39,972 nucleotides of DNA from Gymnopus androsaceus JB14 (Eukaryota; Basidiomycota; Agaricomycetes; Agaricales; Omphalotaceae): the NCBI GenBank assembly GCA_009733575.1, contig ML769863.1, positions 1-39,972 of the forward strand. Direction: 5' to 3'. The notes under the pieces are model-generated. The model saw only the letters and a list, made by a program, of their open reading frames with translations. It did not search any database and was not told where the DNA came from. Positions 19,579 to 31,546 of this stretch are shown here, in pieces. A program made the position numbers and the translations under genes. Every line of letters starts with the position of its first letter. Position 1 is the stretch's first letter.

Positions 19579-20330
19579 AAAGTCATAGAAAGGGAAGGAT
19601 CTGGGGGCTCTGTGTTCTTGAATAGGTTTGAAGGATAGTTAGAAGAGCTCTGCTGGTTCTTCAATGACGAGGAATGTTGTGGGGGTTCTTTCAAGGCATA
19701 TGGGAGTGGTTTGGATGCCAAGATAGACTTTATTTCTGACCATGTATTCACAAATCTTGCTTCATCGAATTCTGTTTTGAGTTTGTAATGTTGTCAGCAA
19801 AGTTTTGCCTCATACAGTCTCCAGATGTGGTAGAGCTTGTCCAAATCCTCTTGCTTAACAAAGAATTGAAATGCGCTTTGAAGAACAAAGTGCAAGGCAA
19901 GTCCTCAAGCAATTTTTACAGTGAAGCCTTGAAATCATAGTAATTGTATGCTTTCCACCAATCCAACATGGTCATCTCGTTGTCTTTAGACAGACCCATT
20001 TTCGCCTCCTTTATCATTTCCTATATTGTTGAGTCCAGGGACCAGAATGAAGGTCTTCAACTCATGCTCAAGAGCAGTTCATTTGAATTTGTGGAGGTTC
20101 AAAGTGATCAATGGGATGTTCTTCTGCATGAAGAAGGTAGGCGGGAAAGTGAATTTGTGGCTGGCAGTGACGAACATCTCTTTCGGGAAGTTTGTCGGAT
20201 TAGGCTGGGTGGGATCTTGTTCGCTAATGGTCTGGTTTGAGATCCCATTTGTTGTTACTGGTCATTGGTCTTGTCTCTTTTTCCCTTGCTGCATCCACCC
20301 TATTTGCTCTATTCAGCTCTGCAATGGTGA
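19579..20330 (-). pseudogene. Decayed protein-coding gene of unknown function
   Basis: Fragments in different minus-strand frames read in order from 20.24 kb downward: SHKFTFPPTFFMQKNIPLIT, FILVPGLNN, DNEMTMLDWWKAYNYYDF, then KQEDLDKLYHIWRLYEAKL and a serine-rich tail to 19579. The arrangement (a WW/Y..F block followed by an acidic ..LY..W....E.. helix) resembles a protein type repeated in Agaricomycete genomes, but I cannot name it. At least two frameshifts and two stops are needed to connect the pieces, and a MITE cuts the 3' end. Confidence 0.4.
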
Positions 20331-20855
20331 AACATCTAGAAGTGGTTTAGCTGCCACATAGATGTCGGGATCTGAGTGGATATTGTCCATTTCTGCATCC
20401 TCAATTGTGATGAGCGATTACACATCGGATTTGTTGCCTGTGTCCACTGCCTTCTCTCTCCTTTTGCTAATTTATTATTCATTATTGCCTTATTCTTCTC
20501 AGACCCAACTGAATAGACAGTTTCTTCAGCTGAGCAATGGTTATGTCATTCAAGTGAGTTCTGGATTTTCTGGTTGGTCAACCAAATGATGAACATAATG
20601 TATCCTCGATGCTTCATGGAAAATCCTTCTCATTTACCATTGATGCACCATTGAAGTTATGGTCCACAATAAGTATTCACTATCATCAACACTCACTGGC
20701 CTTGAGGCAAATTGCTGTTGAAGGCAATTCGAGGCTCTGGCTCTATATTTTAAGATTATATGCAATCTATTCCAGCAGGTGTTCAGAGTGCACCCCAATT
20801 TGGTTCAATTATTGAATGTAAGTGAAGAGCTTCCTTGTTGTGTTGTAATGCCTCC
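20331..20855. other. Intergenic, no gene seen
   Basis: Short frames only; no family resemblance or repeat structure recognised upstream of the LTR element. Confidence 0.4.
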
Positions 20856-22126
20856 TGTTAGAAATAATAAATGGAGTTTAAATGATTGTATAGCCATTTG
20901 GCCTTGACTGGGCCCTGAGGCAAATGGGTAAGGTAAATGAGTAACTACATACCAACTACATACTGTATTTATACCTGTAAGAATCACTATGTCATAGTGC
21001 CTATAACAGGAAAGTGGGTACTATGTGAATATGAGTGGGTTTCATGAGAATCAATAAGTGGCTACTGTGAGTATATGCACACTCCTGTGATATCATAAAT
21101 TCATAAGTATGTTGTAATGTGGGGTAAAATAGATTTTCTGTAAATTCCAACACTGCCCCTCAAACCTTTGCAAATCTTATAGATGCAGTGAAGTGTTTGC
21201 CAATAATACCCTGATTATATGCTGCAATAAAACATGTTCCAACCTTGTCCCTCAACCTAACCTGCACATACGAATGCATATCCCTGGTAACAATCCCTCT
21301 GTGAATTTGTGGGCCTAAACTCCATTCCGAATTACCACTTTGACATGAAGATGATGAAATAGGGATTGGACAGCAGTTCAACTGATCCAATCAATTATTC
21401 TGCACAGCTGAAGGTATTTGACCTTCCATGATGCAATACTGGCCTCAAATATAGAGCACTCAGCTCTAAACAATAGTGTGCTCGCAGCACAACCAATAAT
21501 AAGTGCACTCAGCACTTCACATGACTCGCAACACATGCAGAGTCTAAACTAGGCAAGGATATGATGATGATGGTGAGAGTTTCCATAATGTGGGATAGAA
21601 TTGACTGTGATGTCAACTATCATGTGTCCGATGTTGGAATAGAAAAATAAGGTTTGATCAATGAATGAATTTGTGTGAGTGTCGCAAAAAATACTGCAGT
21701 CCGTGACAGCAATAAACAATGAATGTCTCGAGTGCGACTGGAGTGTGATGATGATGTGTTGGATAGTGGATGAAACAATGATGAATTTGTGCTGCACTGA
21801 CGAGCATGCACAATCTGCTAAATTTACACACTGCCCCAGCTAAACAGAAACCTGTTTGTGTTAGAAATAATAAATGGAGTTTAAATGATTGTATAGCCCT
21901 GAGGCAAATGGGTAAGGTAAATGAGTAACTACATACTGTATTTATACCTGTAAGAATGACTATGTTATAGTGCATATAACAGGAAAGTGGGTACTATGTG
22001 AATATGAGTGGGTTTCATGAGAGTCAATAAGCGGCTACTGTGAGTATATGCACAAATATTTCCTGTGATATCATTCATAAGTATGTTGTGATGTGGGTTA
22101 AAATAGATTTTCTGTAAATTCCAACA
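20856..22126. mobile_element. Short LTR retroelement (TRIM-like), 5-bp target duplication CCTCC
   Basis: Two LTRs, 20856-21152 (297 bp) and 21859-22126 (268 bp), both start TGTTAGAAATAATAAATGG and end AAATTCCAACA. CCTCC precedes the first (20851-20855) and follows the second (22127-22131). The size difference comes mostly from two short deletions in the second LTR (after GTATAGCC and in ACTACATACCAACTACATAC). The 706-bp interior has no coding capacity. TGTTAGAA...CCAACA ends are copia-like. It is non-autonomous or internally deleted. Confidence 0.9.
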
Positions 22127-22371
22127 CCTCCCTCAGTACTTAAAATATGAACTCAGCAATAGGTCTCAAGGTCTGCCTTTTCTCGTTCATCCCTCCTCAC
22201 CAGATGTCTACTGCGATTCCATCCGATGTTGGTTGACAGTATGTGGATTATCTATAGGTTGGAAATCTGCTGATCATTCTCTCTCCCCGAGACAGAACTG
22301 CGCCAGAGGTCTGTTGCATATACCAGCCCATTGTGAATATGCGAGACAGTGTATTGAAGAATTATATCTAG

Positions 22372-23351
22372 CTCTACGGGATGCTCTTTAATTATGGACT
22401 CATGGGTTCATTAATAGTACAAGTTTGTAAGTGACTCATAGGCCCTCGCCAATTTTATTATTCACATTTTTATAGACCATTACTACACGTCTTTTCCGAA
22501 AGACTCAACAGCGACAAAGGCCATTGTCTACACGCTCTTTCTTTTAGAGCTCATGCAGACAGGTATCATGAGCTACTTTGCGTATGTCATTGTTGTTCAG
22601 TGTGTCATCATCATACTAAAAATTCGCGAAGCTACACAATCTTTGGCTCTGGTTATGGAAACCTTGTGGTGTTTGATAAGAGCACCTTGGAATGGTTTCC
22701 AGTCTGTATCTTAGGGTCGCTCATAGCAGGGATTGTGCAGCTGTTCTATGCCCATAGGCTATATATCTTCTCAAGTTCCAAAATTGCAAAAGGAATGATT
22801 TCTTTGGTTTGTCTGGGTCTCCCACTATAGCCTTGACGGGAACTCACTCATAGCTTGAATCCCTCCTTATTCGTTGTTTCTCAACTTAGCTGGCTCTTCT
22901 CCAAATTGGCTCTGGAATCGGTCAAGGCGTTATCAGCAAGCTAGTTACAGATAGGTCTAATCTGGCAACAAAGCCCATTTGTGTAATGGCATGTGCTTCT
23001 AACCATCTTTTTCAAGTTAATTAATGACTCCATTGCGTATGTCTAGATCTGGCTTCTTAGTAGCGTGTTGTGTGATCTAACAATTGCAATTGCAATGACT
23101 TACTATGTACGACAGATCCGTTTTTTGTTCTATGAGCACTTATACTCAACTTCCCTTATTTATATACAAAGCTGAAGCGCCGACAAGTTCTTTCCACGCA
23201 TATCAATCAAGCTATTACAAGCACACTGGAAATGGAAAAAATTCTTCAAGAAAGAATTTTGGTGGGAACTCTCATATATCATCTGAACTCTCAGCATTGT
23301 GGATACATCGATTATCTTGAGATAGTAAACTTTATTGTATATCTTGTATGA
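22372..23351 (+). CDS. DUF6534-like multi-spanning membrane protein
   Basis: Integral membrane protein of the large Agaricomycete DUF6534 family (function unknown, seven-helix topology). Exons 22372-22426, 22476-22581, 22632-22806, 22890-22982, 23047-23106, 23172-23351 join in phase: LFNYGLMGSLIVQVYHYYTS, FPKDSTATKAIVYTLF, the glycine-rich FGSGYGN, WFPVCILGSLIAGIVQLFYA, LALLQIGSGIGQG, then LLSSVLCDLTIAIAMTYYV-type helix. The first exon is not settled. ATG 22204 (MSTAIPSD) with a 144 bp intron, or ATG 22381, are candidates, and the expected start of helix 1 is missing. The last exon diverges from the family (no clear ETG-type helix), so the gene may be decaying. An LTR element sits 78 bp upstream of ATG 22204. 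Confidence 0.7.
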
Positions 23352-23713
23352 TATTGTGAATTTCATGGATGAATTCAACCCTGCCTAAAGGTGGTAGGAA
23401 AAAAGATGTCTCATTATATGATATTTATTCAATAATATTCAAAATCTCCTATGAAAATATACGGTATGCGAAACTGAGAGTTTCTTGTGTTACGACACTG
23501 GGAGTGATATATTGAAAATAAACGTAGGAGAAACATAGTTCGATAGTGCAGGTTTCTGCACAGAGGAATGCAATGAAGAAACTTTGGCCGATAGTCCAAA
23601 TTTCATGCTGAGCTATATACCGCGGATGCGATACGTTCCTGACGCATATGCGATCCCTCTGTTGACATAGGGTCAGTAGACATGTAATTGCAGCAAGAAG
23701 GGGTTACACACCG
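23352..23713. other. Intergenic between DUF6534-like gene and transposase remnant
   Basis: AT-rich, no gene. A CACTA-type terminal repeat for the neighbouring transposase was looked for here and not recognised. Confidence 0.5.
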
Positions 23714-26700
23714 TTATGCTCGTGACAAGTTCAGAAAGACAGAACGATTATGTGAAAAGTCAAAACGCGCAGCATGAATGACAACATCGTCGAGGGAATC
23801 CTTCATGTGAGTGGAGTATGTCTTCGCCGGAAAATCGGGGAAAATTCTAAAAGGATTATATGAAGCCTTGGGAAGAGGTAGATGAGCACGAACCAGGAGG
23901 CGCGTGTGGGTGCCATTTAGTGTGATGATATTGTCAATTTGTTCGATACGACCAGCGGTGGGATTCTCATTCGGATGTGGATGGTAGATGATAGTGGTGT
24001 TACCTTCATGGGTGGTATAAGGAGAGAACACAGCGCCATTGCGCTTGACATAGGAGCGATGTGAACCAGGTTTGAAATGCTCCTCAGGCGACTCTGTAGG
24101 TACAAAGCACTTGTCAAAAAGAATCTTCAGCTGTTTGAGTGCCTCAGGACAGTCTGTTCGACGGAGCCAATGACGAATGTTAGCAACGCGAAGTTGCAAT
24201 TTCATGATTGTACTCTCCAAAGGACCTATACACACAATTAGGGCATTGTTCAATCTCAATCGCCAAACTCACCGCCAATGTGGTCATTGGTATTGACTTT
24301 TTGTAATGCACCAATGAGGCGTTCAAAAGGAAAACACCACCAGGAAATGACGGGGCCAAAAAGCTTGAGAAAGTCATAGATGTGATTAGCCATGTGAATG
24401 TTTACTCAAGGAGAACTCTCTCGAGTGTGAGGAAAGAGAGGCCACAGTCCTTGAATCCACTTCGTAAGATGTGTACAATATGCTTCAATGCAATCACTTG
24501 TCATAGTATAGCGACAAGCAATCATGGTGGCTTGGAAAAGCACCATAGAATGCAGAAGTGCCTGAAACAGCAAGCCCTCATACGAGTCATTGCTGGGTGG
24601 GGCAACACCATCATCAACCCCCCAAAGTGTGATGAGAGCAATAGGAATGAAGATAGTACACAGCGTACACCATTCATCCGCTTTTATTGTTCCAGCAGTG
24701 TTGAGCCCATAATTGAGAGGGACAGAATTAACCCATGATGGTTGCTTGGTGTTGCAGATAACGGTGCAAATATGTCGCATCGTTTGGGGTGTGTTGGTAG
24801 GGAGGGTTCGAGCTGTCAAAACTAAATTGCGATTGAGTCGCTGATATGTAGCATCAGAATCTGGATAATGATTAGAGAATACTGCAAGCTCACCCAGTCC
24901 AGGAGCAAAGCAATGAAGTGGTTTTTGCGGGTCACCTCCTTACCAATAGGAAGCTCTACATTGCCATGTTCTGAGTGTCGGGCAACCTCACGCTTGGTGT
25001 AGAGTGCTGCTACTTGAGGGCTAACATGCAACTGGCACGGTACCAGGTCAAGTGTGAAGGCAACATAGCGGAGGGAAGCAAGAGTACCAACTCTGTCTAG
25101 TTGATTCCATAAACCCAATAGACTCAAAGATTTTGGGCCTTCAAGTGCAAGGCAGAGGAGTTCATGAATTTTACCAATGCAAACAATGTGTTTATCGGGT
25201 ATGATGTAATTGCTGGGAACATTATCAGGATGATAGGCTTCCCAAGGCCAGTCATATGCATGTCGAAAGCCACCTGCACTGACTTTGGTGGATGCTGCAT
25301 CATCAAGACAAAGAACATGCCTACAATGATAGTGTACGAGCCCTTCGAGGATGCAATGCATGCTGTCCATGACAAGCATGCGAGTGGGATCCCAATAGGG
25401 TAATAACCACATTGATGACCAGCGGACACCATGCTCCTCGAAGATTTTCTTCTGTTCGGATAAAGTGTCTGCTCTCCTCCAAGCATATGCAGTGTCACAC
25501 ATTCGCTGCACATTGCGACATGACCAGCGAGAGTAATTGGTGTCCATGATAGAGCTCTTTCCCTGCAATTCACATACACTGCAGATGTAGTTTCCAGAGT
25601 TATGACCTTGTAGTCCGGCCAGCTTTTGTGCCGCAGGGATTTGTTGACGGAAAGAATGATGGCAGCTTCAACAAGTACGTCTGAGTCTGAATCTGCTGTG
25701 CGCGATAGCTGTATACCAGGACTCCAGATCCTTTGGAATTGCTCAATGACTGGGCGAAGGAAGTGGTCACACTGCTCAAAATCAGGTTCCTTGGGTCCAG
25801 GAATGATGCCACCGATGAACATGAATTCTGGCAGATGACGATTGTCCGTGGTGAGTGCGAGATTAGCAGCAGAGATGACACCAACAGAGTGGTGATTTCC
25901 TCGAGCACGTATACCGTTTGAGTTGAAGAAGTCCATGTGTAAAGCAAACGCAAGGCGCACTTTGTCGCCGTGGTTGACAAAAAGCTTGCCATCTGGTCCT
26001 TGAAAGTCCCAAAGGAAATCGGCTTCGAAAACATTGGAGGAAGAGTGATGCTGAGAACCTGCACGGATTCTCGACCATGCATCCGCAGCTGCAGCATTCA
26101 ACTGGGCCAAATATACTGGATCCGCGAAGACACGAGCAAGGTAGTCGGGCAAGGATCCGACAAGATATGGTTTGATTGGCTGGAGTGTTCTGCCACTTCG
26201 GGCTTGTAATAGACCAGTCCTGCAGCGAATACGACCAGTTGTCCCAACAATATTGTTGCTATACTCATCGGGAAAGATGGGAGATTGCATGCTACGGAGC
26301 AATCTGGCTGGGTATGTAGCCATACACTCTGGACAGGTCGCATGGAGCTCGTACTTGCCATCGATGTTGAAATTGCGGAGTGCTTCATGTAACGAATGCG
26401 GCATTCCTGCTAAAAGCTCAGTGTGCGAAGCGGAGAGCTCGGGGGTACTGTTTGATCCTTCAGGAGCCCCATAGCTGAAAGTGAGCCGCACTAGGAGTGC
26501 TGCTGTTCCCAGGATGAACTTGGAGTGGGTACGAGACAGGCCCATAACAAGATGACAGATGACGGCGAATGCAATCAGTACTTGGTGAATGCCTTTATAA
26601 TGGACCAGGGGGTAGCCATATGCATACTCTACCAGCAATATTAGATCCATCTTGGCTGCCTTTGGAGAAGGGGACTCACTAGCATTGACATACTCTGGCA

Positions 26701-27531
26701 TATTATCAAGCAGAGGAGAGTATAACATTGATGTCAGAGTGTCGAGGTTGAGTAGCTGTCTCCCCAGCTTCTGTTGTTCCTCTTTAATCTCAGCCTCTTT
26801 GGTCTGACCCTGATCACCAGAAGCTCAACACATCGATTTCCGCTTGCATTCTTTCGAGCGAGTTTTGAGTTTTTGTAGGGCGGAGGATGCGTCCTTGACA
26901 AACTTCAAGATTCTGTCAAGCACATCTTGCTGAGCGCTGGATGTGAGATTTTCAAAACCACCTGAAAGGCATTGACAATTAGATTCAGCTTGCTCTGAAA
27001 GCTTTCGAAGGATGGTAAGTTCACTGATGTGGACTTTTCTAGTCTTCTGGATGGAAGAGACTGACAGTACTGTAGTTGACGTGGATGATGTCATTCTCTC
27101 AATCACCAATCTTGGTGGAGGCATGCGCCCAAATGTAGGACTAGGGCGAAAAGCCTTGGCATGTAGAGCTTGAGACAGGACACTCTGCATGCTACTGACG
27201 GCTGTAATGCATCAGGCATTTGTTGGGCAGAAGCTTCATAAATGTCCTGTGAAGGACGGAAAAGAGCATCTTGATGGCGCATGTTGGGGGGCTCGGGTAC
27301 AAGAGTCGCTGCTGTAAGGTAGGTCTCGAGGTGATGATCCTGGAGCCAGTGAGTTTCTTGTACCGCACATTCGTGTAGTTGACTTACCTGTTCCGATGTA
27401 GCCTCATTATGCTTAACATCGGGAGACCCGTCCAAGTCAAGCTGAGCAAGGAGATGTACGACTTCTGCTTCCATTTCCAGCTGCCCCAAGTTCAGGTTCA
27501 AGCTACTAAGCGATTGTGGGACTTGCGACAC
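23714..27531 (-). pseudogene. Tnp2-type (CACTA/Plavaka) transposase, inactivated
   Basis: Minus-strand blocks in the order of basidiomycete Tnp2 transposases: N-terminal helical region (27531-26830), FEADFLWDFQGPDGK and RLAFALHMDFFN (about 26050-25920), GIIPGPKEPDFEQ, a C..C knuckle (NYICSVCELQGK, about 25580), DSMHCILEGLVHYHCR, LVLTARTLPTN, HMANHIYDFLKLFGPV and WWCFPFERLIGALQK. Introns are predicted near 24833-24887 and 24232-24272. Lesions: a frameshift near 27190, TGA at 26825-26827, a one-base frameshift near 25635, and TGA just 5' of the HMANHIYDFL block (about 24406). The first codons are missing: the frame opens at a splice acceptor near 27532. Cut-and-paste DNA transposase, no longer functional. 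Confidence 0.85.
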
Positions 27532-28200
27532 CTGTTTTTAACGCGTCAACAAGTGGAGTTCATTCGATAAAAACCCTTTGCAAATACCTGCGGGGAGAAT
27601 GAGCCAGGAATATCCGGGTCATCCTCAAAGCTTCTCTTATTATATAACAGACATTATGTATCAAAAGTGCTCACCTCACTAAGTGGACTTGGGGAGGTTG
27701 TGCTACTGGACTAGTGAACAGAATTCATAAGTAGATGGCGCATAACCAGATTGAAGAACCTACATGTGTTTGAGTTGTAGCAGTCTGTAAGTAAGTACCA
27801 ACAGCGCGAAGAATTGAAGGAAGCATGGATATTGTAAGTATTGGGAGTATTGGGAGAGGCACTTGGGACGGTGTGGTTGCCGGAAAATATAGGTGAACAA
27901 AGGACCCCTAAAAAGGCATAGTTTACCATCACTACGGACACTTTTGTCTGTTCTTATTGTTTTGTCACTTCAGGCTGCCTTAAAATCTAACAAGTTAGAT
28001 AGTCCAAGGTGTAACAATCCAGTATCTAATAAGATGGAAATCCTATGGAAATCCAAGGCCATGGATTCCAGGCCTAACCATGGATTCCAGGGCTCAGCAT
28101 GGATTCCATGGGGCCAGGACCTCTGGCACTCCTTACCAATGGATTCCAGTGCCACTATTGTGTAGCTTGACAGTGGATTCCAAGGACTACGTTTGATGGT
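27532..28200. other. 5' flank of the transposase with CATGGATTCCA repeats
   Basis: The missing first exon of the transposase should lie here, but no zinc-binding start exon was recognised. At 28040-28180 five copies of (C)ATGGATTCCA(G/T) occur at irregular spacing. The same GGATTCCA/GGAATCC core dominates the satellite at 28482. Confidence 0.45.
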
Positions 28201-28210
28201 TGTAGGGGAG

Positions 28211-28374
28211 CATGTGTGACATGTGTGACATGTGTGAGAAAAAATTGAAGTTGGTCATCTGATTCCATAATGCCTGTAAAATGATGAAATATACAGACAG
28301 TGGTAAGGGAAAAGGTATGACATGTGTGACATATGTGACAAAAAAAATTAAACTTGGTCATCTGATCCTATAAT
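28211..28374 (+). repeat. Two direct repeats of about 56-60 bp
   Basis: 28211-28270 and 28319-28374 share CATGTGTGACATGTGTGA, an A-rich run, then TTGGTCATCTGAT. About 50 bases separate them. Non-coding. The sequence just downstream (28376-28440) has the AAAAAATCATAAAAAATAT..TTTAGGAAGCA order of the foldback-related family. Confidence 0.65.
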
Positions 28375-28481
28375 TACTGAAAAAATCATAAAAAATATCA
28401 AAAATATTTAGGAAGCAATGTTGCATCCAGTGTATGGAAAGTATTACAATGAAGAGAATCTATATTTTACAAATTATTACA

Positions 28482-28950
28482 CAGTATGGAATCCATACAC
28501 TACAATATGGAATCCATATACTACAGTATGGAATCCATACACTACAACATGGAATCCATATACATTATGGAATCTGTATACTACATTATGGAATCCATAT
28601 ACTACAGTATGGAATCCATCTACTACAGTATGGAATCCATATACTACATTATGGAATCCATCTACTACACTATGGAATCCATATACTACAGTATGGAATC
28701 CGTATACTACATTATGGAATCCATATACTACAATACGGAATCCATATACTACACTATGGAATCCATAAACTACAACATGGAATCCATATACTACATTATG
28801 GAATCCATATACTACAGTATGGAATCCATACACTACAATATGGAATCCATACACTACATTATGGAATCCATATACTACAACATGGAATCCATATACTACA
28901 CTATGGAATCCATATACTACAAATCATTATACAATATGGAGTCCATAAGG
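28482..28950. repeat. 21-bp satellite, about 22 copies
   Basis: Tandem array of a 21-base unit made of ATGGAATCCAT plus TACTACA(G/T/A)T-type spacer. One unit is short (18 bases, at 28562). Each unit holds the 11-base palindrome ATGGA-A-TCCAT. As 21 is divisible by three, frames stay open on both strands, giving seven-residue peptide repeats (for example YYSMESI on plus, VVYGFHT on minus). These are not evidence of a gene. Confidence 0.95.
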
Positions 28951-28999
28951 GCAGCAAGGGCCCGCATAACATTTTTGACATTTTTGATGATTTTAGAGG

Positions 29000-30127
29000 C
29001 CCCCTTTATAAGTGGGCCTAGTACTGAGATTAGTACTATGGAAGTATCAATAAGTCAGACTAGTACTTGTATTAGTACATTAGAACTACTAATAAGTTGT
29101 ACTAGTACTTAGAATAGTACTTTAGAACTATCAATGTGCCAGACTAGTACTTATATCTCCACTACAGTGGAACTACTAATACTACACTAGTATTGATACT
29201 TCTATAGTACTAATCTAAGTAATAATAGAAGGGATAATTCTACTCAACAACCCTGTTGAAGGGATTGTTGGGATCTAACAACCCTCAAAATTCCAGCGTA
29301 ACGGTGACAGTGACACCGGTGTTGCAACGGGTCACAGCAAAATTGAACTCTAAGAAGTCTAAGTGTATTGGATTGGAGCATAGCTATTGAGAATATAGAA
29401 TAAGTAGCTATTAAGAACGTGAATGGTCTACTGAAAATAATATGGCCACAGGCATCTGGGACCGAGTCTCGTGGACCGCGCAACGCTGCAAACATGCCGA
29501 GTCATACGCCCGCCACCCTGGCAGTGGCAGTGCTGTCGTCTTAGGATGATTTGAGTGATTGGTGTTGCGATTCAAGGGAGAGTGTTCCACGGCAATGTTG
29601 AGTAGAGCAGTATCTGGTATATAGAAAAGCTGGTTAGTCCGAGTGCATCTTGCAAGAAAGAAAAGCGCACCTATTACTTAGACCAACCTCCATACTCTTC
29701 TCTGTCACTACCACTCCTGAGTACTTGCCGAATACAGCTGAAAAGGTTCCAGCTTCGTGAGCATGTTGATAGGTTGAAGAGGAGGTTAAAGGATGGCATG
29801 GCGTGGGTCATCATAGTGGACCGTCAACGCCAACGCATTGGACGCAGACTGCATACGTGTCAAATGTCAAAGTTGCACCCCGGTCAAAATCCGGCGTGAC
29901 GGGCAATCACGAGATACAAAGAGGTTGCCAGAAGGGTTGTTTCGGATCAACGGGGTTGTTCAGTAGAATAATCCTAATAGAAGTACTGGTCCGACTTATC
30001 AATACTTCTATAGTACTACTGATAAGTCAGAATAGTACTTGTATTAGTACATTAGAACTATCAATGTGTCAGACTAGTCCTTATATGTCTACTATAGAAG
30101 TATCAATAAGTCAGACTAGTACTTAGA
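29000..30127. mobile_element. TIR element built of AGTACTT/TAGTACT motifs
   Basis: Both ends (29008-29225 and 29985-30127) are made of TAGTACT, GACTAGTACTT, TTAGAACTA and AAGTATCAATAAGTC motifs in both orientations. Just inside them, 29231-29259 and 29950-29978 form an inverted repeat (29 positions, four mismatches; core ATTCTACT.AACAACCC). The interior (about 700 bases) has no long frame. A non-autonomous DNA transposon is likely; the exact ends and target duplication were not resolved. Confidence 0.5.
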
Positions 30128-31283
30128 CAAAGTTGCAGCCAGCGCGCATACCTCAACAGGTCCACAGAAATCAAGAATCTCCGAAGATGTTTCGGCTGCT
30201 ATATCAAGTCTGAACATCACTGTTGCGGTTTGCGTTTTCGCAGAATGCCCTGTTATTTATATGAGCACACTTGACCTAAAAAGATAGTTGGGTAATTACC
30301 TTTCCAGCAACAATTTCACATTACTTTTGCATCAACCGATGCTGTAAAGCCTTTTAAAAAAATGTTGATAAGACTTCGTAGAGCTTTTGTAAAGAGCTAC
30401 GATAACTTCTGGAGCCCCGGGAATATGGCCGGGCAGCTGCTAAAATCCGGCCTGGCACCCAGGGCGCTTATTCGGCAGCCCACGGCACCTTCGGCACCCT
30501 CCCAAAATGGCAGAATACCATCAAATACTGTTTATCCATAAGTTTTTAAAAAGATTGTGATAAGGTGATACACCTAGCCCGATGCCCGCCCACTGGCACC
30601 TATAGCATAGTGCGCTCACCGGCGCTTATTTCCCGCCCTCCGGCGCTTATTTTGACAAAAAATGTCGGTGATTAGGCTTGATAAATACTTAAAAAATCAT
30701 GAAAAATACTGAAAATATTCAGGCAGTGGGAATGCACCCTGTACCGACTTTAATTTTTGTCACATGATTTGGGACTTGATTTTAGCGCCCACAGGGGCTA
30801 TTTTGCGGAAAAATCGAAAATTAGGCCTCATAAATCCCGGAAAAATCCTGGAAAAATTGTAAAAAATGTAGAAAATATTCAGGGATGTATCAGAATCACA
30901 TGACCCTGGATCTTTTGCAAAAAAAACCCAATAATGGATAATAATCACAAAAAAATCAGAAATTTCTTATAAAACAGCAGCAGGGGTAGGGATATACACC
31001 ATACCAAATATGGTTATGATGACATTCTATAAATATGATTAGAGTGGCACTGTAAAATATGGTCACAGTGGCACTGTATGAACATGGTTAGAGTGGCACT
31101 ACATTTACAGTGGCACCAGTATGATTACAGTGGCACTATAAAATATGGTCATGGTGGCACTGTGTGAATATGGTTAGGGTGGCACTATATTTACAGTGGC
31201 ACCATATAAATATGGTTACAGTGGCACTGTATAAATATTCTTACAGTAGCACTGTATGAATATTGTTATGGTACCACCATATA

Positions 31284-31546
31284 CAGTGACAGCAAAATCA
31301 AACCTGCACCCCTGATTTGGGAGCCACATACATTCCTGGCGCTAAACTTTTTTTGTACTGCTTTTTTGGCAATACTGTAGTATTACAACTATGTACTGTA
31401 CTCTATGCTATTCCTGGTGTGAATACAGGCCATATTCACCTGAAAATTACTAATGTTGACATGAGGAGAACTTTTTCTGTGTGGTAAGAGCTGGCGACAC
31501 ATGCAGTTTCTGAATCTGGGGTGCAGGTTTGATTTTGCTGTCACTG
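31284..31546. mobile_element. MITE, TA-flanked, 29-bp perfect TIRs
   Basis: Ends CAGTGACAGCAAAATCAAAC plus nine further identical bases on both sides; TA at 31282-31283 and 31547-31548. 263 bp, non-coding. Same 14-base terminus as the MITE at 17600-17688. It lies only in the left arm of the giant inverted repeat, so it arrived after the arms existed. Confidence 0.9.

Noticed and set aside
22319..23512. Mitochondrial or prokaryotic origin of the window
   Set aside because: Spliceosomal introns in all host genes and standard TGA stops at gene ends argue for nuclear DNA.
25600..26474. Several frames of 60-165 codons on both strands
   Set aside because: Shadows of the Tnp2 transposase frame.
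28434..29112. Reading frames of 116-208 codons on plus and 125 on minus
   Set aside because: They are produced by a 21-base tandem repeat whose length is a multiple of three; all frames stay open by construction.
30760..30948. 62-codon frame that recurs almost identically at 33106-33294
   Set aside because: The copy is simply the other arm of the inverted repeat; no sign of codon-level constraint.
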